Translations under genes and position numbers: made by a program
Shown: positions 60,819 through 64,000 of the stretch, piece by piece
Numbering within the stretch: position 1 is the stretch's first letter
Layout of the letters: each line of letters starts with the position of its first letter
Source of the DNA: Clostridia bacterium
Lineage (GTDB): Bacteria > Bacillota_A > Clostridia > Christensenellales > Aristaeellaceae
Reading direction: 5' to 3'
Length of the DNA stretch: 64,000 bases
Assembly (NCBI GenBank): GCA_017530275.1
Contig: JAFXMP010000122.1
Location: 1 to 64,000 of the forward strand
The notes under the pieces: model-generated
Told to the model about the DNA's origin: nothing
What the model saw: the letters and a program-made list of their open reading frames with translations, nothing else
The model's database searches: none

Positions 60819-60852
60819 GCAGGGGCTGCTGAAATGAGCGGCCCCTGCCTTC
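60819..60852 (+). terminator. Intra-operon hairpin between binding protein and permease genes
   Basis: GCAGGGGC (60819-60826) pairs with GCCCCTGC (60841-60848), followed by CTTCCTTGCTTTTT. It probably makes the binding protein mRNA more abundant than the membrane genes. Confidence 0.65.
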
Positions 60853-60892
60853 CTTGCTTTTTACCCTATGAAAAGACGGAGGAATCTTCCCC

Positions 60893-61570
60893 ATGATCAG
60901 CTTACCGAAGATATGGGAGATCTTTACCACCAAATTCAGCGTGTTCATGCAGGGCGTGGGCGTCACTGTGGAGCTGGCGCTGTATACCGTGGCGCTTGGA
61001 TCGATCCTGGGGCTGCTGGTGGCCATTTTCCGCCACACGCCTATCCTGCCCATTAGGTGGCTCATGAACGCCTATGTGGCTTTTATTCGCGGTACGCCGC
61101 TGCTGGTGCAGGTGCTGATGATCGTGTACGGCCTGCCGCAGCTGGGATTGAAGCTGCCGCGCATGACGCTGTGCATCATCGCCTTGGTGATCAATTCCGG
61201 CGCGTACATGGCGGAGCTGATTCGCGCGGGCCTGCAGTCCGTGGAAAAAGGGCAGGAGGAAGCGGCGGATTCATTGGGCATGAACGGGTTCCAAAAAATG
61301 CGGTACATCATCCTGCCCCAGGCCATCAAGGTCACGCTGCCTGCTATGGGCAATGAGTTTATCGCCATCATCAAGGAGTCTTCCGTTCTTTATGCCGTAG
61401 GCGTATACGAACTGACCTATCAGGCCAACAAGCTTTCCTCCGTCAATTACCGCTATCTGGAAACCATGATCGTTGCGGCCCTGATATACTTTGTGCTTAC
61501 CTACACCATGACCAAACTCCTGGGTCTGCTGGAAAGGAGGATGCGCCGCAGTGAAAACAGCGTCATGTGA
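60893..61570 (+). CDS. Polar amino-acid ABC permease (HisM/GlnP type)
   Basis: 225 residues with five or so membrane spans. [20 protein letters not shown] near 125-145 is the EAA loop. [20 protein letters not shown] is typical of glutamine/cystine permeases. It works as a homodimer with GlnQ-like ATPase. GGAGG lies ten bases before the ATG. Confidence 0.92.
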   Translation: MISLPKIWEIFTTKFSVFMQGVGVTVELALYTVALGSILGLLVAIFRHTPILPIRWLMNAYVAFIRGTPLLVQVLMIVYGLPQLGLKLPRMTLCIIALVINSGAYMAELIRAGLQSVEKGQEEAADSLGMNGFQKMRYIILPQAIKVTLPAMGNEFIAIIKESSVLYAVGVYELTYQANKLSSVNYRYLETMIVAALIYFVLTYTMTKLLGLLERRMRRSENSVM

Positions 61571-62336
61571 AAACCCCATGATCGTCGATTCCGGCTCTCA
61601 AACGGAAACCTTGATGGAAGTCCGTGGATTATACAAGAATTTCGGAAAGCTTGAAGTGCTCAAGGGGATCGACCTGAACGTGCACAAAAGCGACGTGCTG
61701 GTGCTGATCGGGCCTTCCGGCAGCGGCAAATCCACGCTGCTTCGCTCGGTGAATATGCTGGAAAAGCCAACGGCGGGCCATATCCTTTTCGAGGGAAACG
61801 ATCTGACCCTGGCGAAGCGCAAGGACCTGTGCCGCCTGCGGGAGCGGATGGGCATGGTGTTTCAGCAGTTCAATCTGTTCCCCCATCTAAAGGTGAAAGA
61901 CAACATCACCATTTCCCCCCGAAAGGTAAAGGGCCTGAGCGTGGAGGAAGCGGAAAAGAAGGCGGAAGCGCTGCTCAAGCGCGTAGGCCTGTACGATAAA
62001 TGGAACGAGTTTCCCAGCCGCCTGTCAGGCGGGCAGAAGCAGCGCGTGGCCATCGTGCGCGCCTTGGCCATGGATCCCGATATGATGCTGTTTGACGAAC
62101 CCACTTCCGCTCTGGACCCGGAAGTGGTGGGCGAGGTGCTGGACGTGATGAAAGCTCTGGCCGCCGATGGGATGACAATGATGGTAGTCACCCACGAAAT
62201 GCGCTTTGCCCGCCAGGTGGCGGACTATGTGCTGTTCATCGATGACGGACAAATCGTGGAAGCCGGGCCGCCGGACGAAATATTTGATCATCCCAAACAA
62301 AAGCGCACCCAGGATTTCCTGAACAAAGTGCTGTAA
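61551..62336 (+). CDS. Polar amino-acid ABC ATPase (GlnQ/HisP type)
   Basis: 261 residues. Walker [19 protein letters not shown]-loop [14 protein letters not shown], signature [17 protein letters not shown], Walker [16 protein letters not shown] and switch VTHEMRF are complete. GTG 61551 has AAAGGAGG ten bases upstream and overlaps the permease end by 20 bases. The first 20 residues are a non-conserved extension. Confidence 0.94.
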   Translation: MKTASCENPMIVDSGSQTETLMEVRGLYKNFGKLEVLKGIDLNVHKSDVLVLIGPSGSGKSTLLRSVNMLEKPTAGHILFEGNDLTLAKRKDLCRLRERMGMVFQQFNLFPHLKVKDNITISPRKVKGLSVEEAEKKAEALLKRVGLYDKWNEFPSRLSGGQKQRVAIVRALAMDPDMMLFDEPTSALDPEVVGEVLDVMKALAADGMTMMVVTHEMRFARQVADYVLFIDDGQIVEAGPPDEIFDHPKQKRTQDFLNKVL

Positions 62337-62349
62337 ATGGAGAGAGAAA

Positions 62350-63462
62350 ATGCTCATGAACCCTCTTGAGTCCCTGAAAAAATATGTGAACCAGCCCAGC
62401 GGCAGCCATGACCCCGAGGATGTGCAAAAAGTGGCGGAAATGTTCGCCGAGGATTTCGCGTCCCTGGGATTTCAAACGAAGCTGATTCCGGGGAAGGATT
62501 ACGGACCGGTGCTGAAATGCGTTATCGGCACGGGCGAAAAGCAACTGATGCTCATGGGGCATATGGATACTGTATTCCCCCGGAACGTGTATGTGCCATT
62601 CACCGATCTTGACAATGGGAAAGCCTTGGGCTCCGGCTGCATCGATATGAAGGGCGGCGACGTGGTGATGCTGTACGCCTTGCAAAAAGCGCTGCCCGAG
62701 CTGGACCTGACGAAAGTAAGAATCTGCGCTGTGCTCAATCCGGACGAGGAAGTGGGTTCCCCGGAAAGCCATGATGTGATTTTCGATACGGCTAAAGCTT
62801 CCTTTGCCGCGCTGAGCTTTGAGCCTTGCAGCAGCGATTACCGGCTCACCTGCGCCCGGAAAGGCGTTACTTCGGTACATATCGCCTGCACCGGTATTCC
62901 CGGCCACGCAGGCGCGCAGTACAAAATCTGCGCCAGCGCCATTCAAGCCCTGTGCGCGCATATCACAGCCCTGTATTCCCTGCGGGACGATACCCGGGAT
63001 ATCAGCTTCAACGCCGGCCTGATATCCGGCGGCACGGCGGAAAACGTGGTGGCCCCGGAAGCGGCGGCGGACTGCGAATTCCGTTATTTCGATGAAAAAT
63101 ACAAGCCGGAACTGATGAACAAAATCCGCGAAATCTGCGCGGTTGAAAGGGTGCCGGGCGTCAAAACCACAGTGACCTTCGGCGCCAGCCATCCGGCCAT
63201 CGATCTGAACGAAAAAAGCCAAAAGCTTCTGGATTTAGCGATGATGGTCAGTCAGGAACAAGGCCAAAAACGGTATCATGAAAAGACCGGCGGAGCCGGA
63301 GATATCGCCATTGCCGGGCTGGCCGGCATCGGCGTGCTGGACGGCTTGGGCTTGGCGGGGGAAAAGATGCATACGGTCAACGAATGCGTGTTTCTGGAAA
63401 GCCTGCCCCGGCAGATCGATTTCGCCGCGGAAATGATCGTGCGCACTGCGCAGACGGTTTAA
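62350..63462 (+). CDS. M20-family metallopeptidase (glutamate carboxypeptidase-like)
   Basis: 370 residues. LMLMGHMDTVFP (His and Asp), GSGCIDMKGGDVVM (bridging Asp), NPDEEVGSPES (catalytic Glu pair) and the C-terminal GGAGDIAIAGLAG provide the di-zinc centre. The family hydrolyses peptides, folate glutamate or acylated amino acids. The position right after an amino-acid importer (13 bases) suggests it releases an amino acid from an imported conjugate. Confidence 0.88.
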   Translation: MLMNPLESLKKYVNQPSGSHDPEDVQKVAEMFAEDFASLGFQTKLIPGKDYGPVLKCVIGTGEKQLMLMGHMDTVFPRNVYVPFTDLDNGKALGSGCIDMKGGDVVMLYALQKALPELDLTKVRICAVLNPDEEVGSPESHDVIFDTAKASFAALSFEPCSSDYRLTCARKGVTSVHIACTGIPGHAGAQYKICASAIQALCAHITALYSLRDDTRDISFNAGLISGGTAENVVAPEAAADCEFRYFDEKYKPELMNKIREICAVERVPGVKTTVTFGASHPAIDLNEKSQKLLDLAMMVSQEQGQKRYHEKTGGAGDIAIAGLAGIGVLDGLGLAGEKMHTVNECVFLESLPRQIDFAAEMIVRTAQTV

Positions 63463-63478
63463 GAATTGCGGCTCCAAT

Positions 63479-63507
63479 GCCCCCGCTGGTAACGGCGGGG
63501 CTTTTTT
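63479..63507 (+). terminator. Terminator after the M20 peptidase gene
   Basis: GCCCCCGC-TGGTAACG-GCGGGGC followed by TTTTTT. Confidence 0.85.
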
Positions 63508-63566
63508 GCTGCAGAATCAGCGAAGAGTTTTTTTGCATGCGCTATGGAAAATGCGTTTACAAGTGG

Positions 63567-63572
63567 TATAAT
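63567..63572 (+). promoter_or_regulatory. Extended -10 upstream of the last gene
   Basis: TGGTATAAT with no clear -35. It would give a leader of about 170 bases to the gene at 63749, with one hairpin (GCATCC against GGATGC, 63667-63694). I see no known riboswitch in 63510-63748. Confidence 0.5.
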
Positions 63573-63748
63573 CGGATAAACGGTCCATTTGGACACGTTT
63601 TGCAGGCCGTCATTTTATATGACCTGACACGCATGAAGAAAGCAGCGAAAGGCGTTTACAAGGGCGTGCATCCTGAAGGCGAAAAGGGATGCGTGCGGAT
63701 AAAAGCAATAACGGTTTTATAAATATTTGATTGAGGTTTATAAAGAAT

Positions 63749-64000
63749 ATGGGACATAAGAAACTCAGTTTTTCCGCCCGGTATGTGCTCGCATTCGGCC
63801 TGTTTCTGCTGGCCGCGAATACCCTGTTGGGCGTTGTGATCCTGCGGCAGTCTGAATCCGCAATGCGGTCGCTCATCGATAAAAATATGCTGGACATCGT
63901 CAATACCGCCGCCGATCTTTTGGACGGCGATACGCTTGGTGCGCTTACAGAGGACGACGTGGGCGGCGAAGTGTTCAACGATGTGGCGCAGAAGCTCACC
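63749..64000 (+). CDS. Membrane sensor protein, N-terminus (partial)
   Basis: The first 84 residues only. One membrane helix (YVLAFGLFLLAANTLLGVVIL) is followed by an outside region (SMRSLIDKNMLDIVNTAADLLD is similar to the start of dCACHE-like sensor domains). The gene runs off the window. It could be a histidine kinase, a GGDEF protein or a chemoreceptor; the sequence present does not decide. TTGAGG lies 12 bases before the ATG. Confidence 0.6.
   Translation, partial: MGHKKLSFSARYVLAFGLFLLAANTLLGVVILRQSESAMRSLIDKNMLDIVNTAADLLDGDTLGALTEDDVGGEVFNDVAQKLT

Overview
The window looks like chromosome from a spore-forming, Gram-positive Clostridia-type bacterium, probably an uncultured gut lineage. 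The evidence is a set of sporulation genes (spoIIP and gpr adjacent, yunB, a ylbJ-like gene, GerM-domain lipoproteins), Firmicutes-type leaders (an FMN riboswitch and an L10 leader with an attenuator), strong purine-rich ribosome binding sites, and promoters that nearly all read TTGACA-N16/17-TATAAT. By eye the sequence is moderately GC-rich. I found no rRNA, tRNA, CRISPR array, prophage or intact insertion sequence. The species cannot be named from the sequence.

Layout. 1-7 kb: the end of an ABC exporter, a TIM-barrel sugar epimerase-like gene, an FMN hydroxy-acid enzyme, an AEC-type carrier behind a MerR-style operator with a broken merR beside it, an intracellular GH9-like glycosidase, and a MATE exporter behind a triple repeat array. 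7.5-12.7 kb: a run of small soluble enzymes (toroid protein, P-loop kinase, S51 peptidase, methyltransferase, deaminase, APH-like kinase) ending in a wrecked GNAT gene. 12.9-16 kb: a membrane HD-GYP protein with a beta-propeller ectodomain. 16-18 kb: an Amt-PII fusion behind a promoter-proximal terminator-like hairpin. 18-21 kb: an ABC uptake operon (binding protein, permease, ATPase) preceded by a Phe/Tyr-rich leader peptide with a complete attenuator. 22-25.4 kb: a CUT1-type ABC importer under an FMN riboswitch. 25.5-29.3 kb: a tiny membrane protein, a DUF4230 protein, and a two-gene ABCG-like transporter whose permease carries seven tandem repeats. 29.4-36 kb: amidohydrolase, Lgt-like protein, NAGPA-domain lipoprotein, degenerate LCP protein, 1-phosphofructokinase and lysA. 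36-39.5 kb: rhaB-rhaA-rhaD. 39.6-40.2 kb: a toxin-antitoxin pair. 40-47.7 kb: YlbJ-like, a Cys-repeat secreted protein, YunB, an Ig-like surface protein, DUF3842 and a sialidase-fold protein. 48-55 kb: dnaX, then membrane, SPOR and GerM proteins. 55-60 kb: rplL/rplJ, murI, spoIIP and gpr, all on the minus strand. 60-63.5 kb: a polar amino-acid ABC importer with an M20 peptidase, then the start of a membrane sensor.

How it fits together. The window is dominated by transport and by RNA-level control of transport. Three separate importers sit behind three different leader devices: aromatic attenuation, FMN sensing, and a hairpin at the ammonium gene. Two intergenic repeat families are spread through it. 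One is a 76-83 bp unit of TATAAT plus two hairpins, found before the MATE gene, the DUF4230 operon and dnaX. The other is a 90-120 bp AGAGTT/AACTCT inverted-repeat element present four times. The most interesting systems are the attenuated ABC operon at 18.0-21.05 kb, the FMN-riboswitch CUT1 importer at 22.0-25.4 kb, and the repeat-bearing ABCG-like permease at 27.8-29.3 kb.
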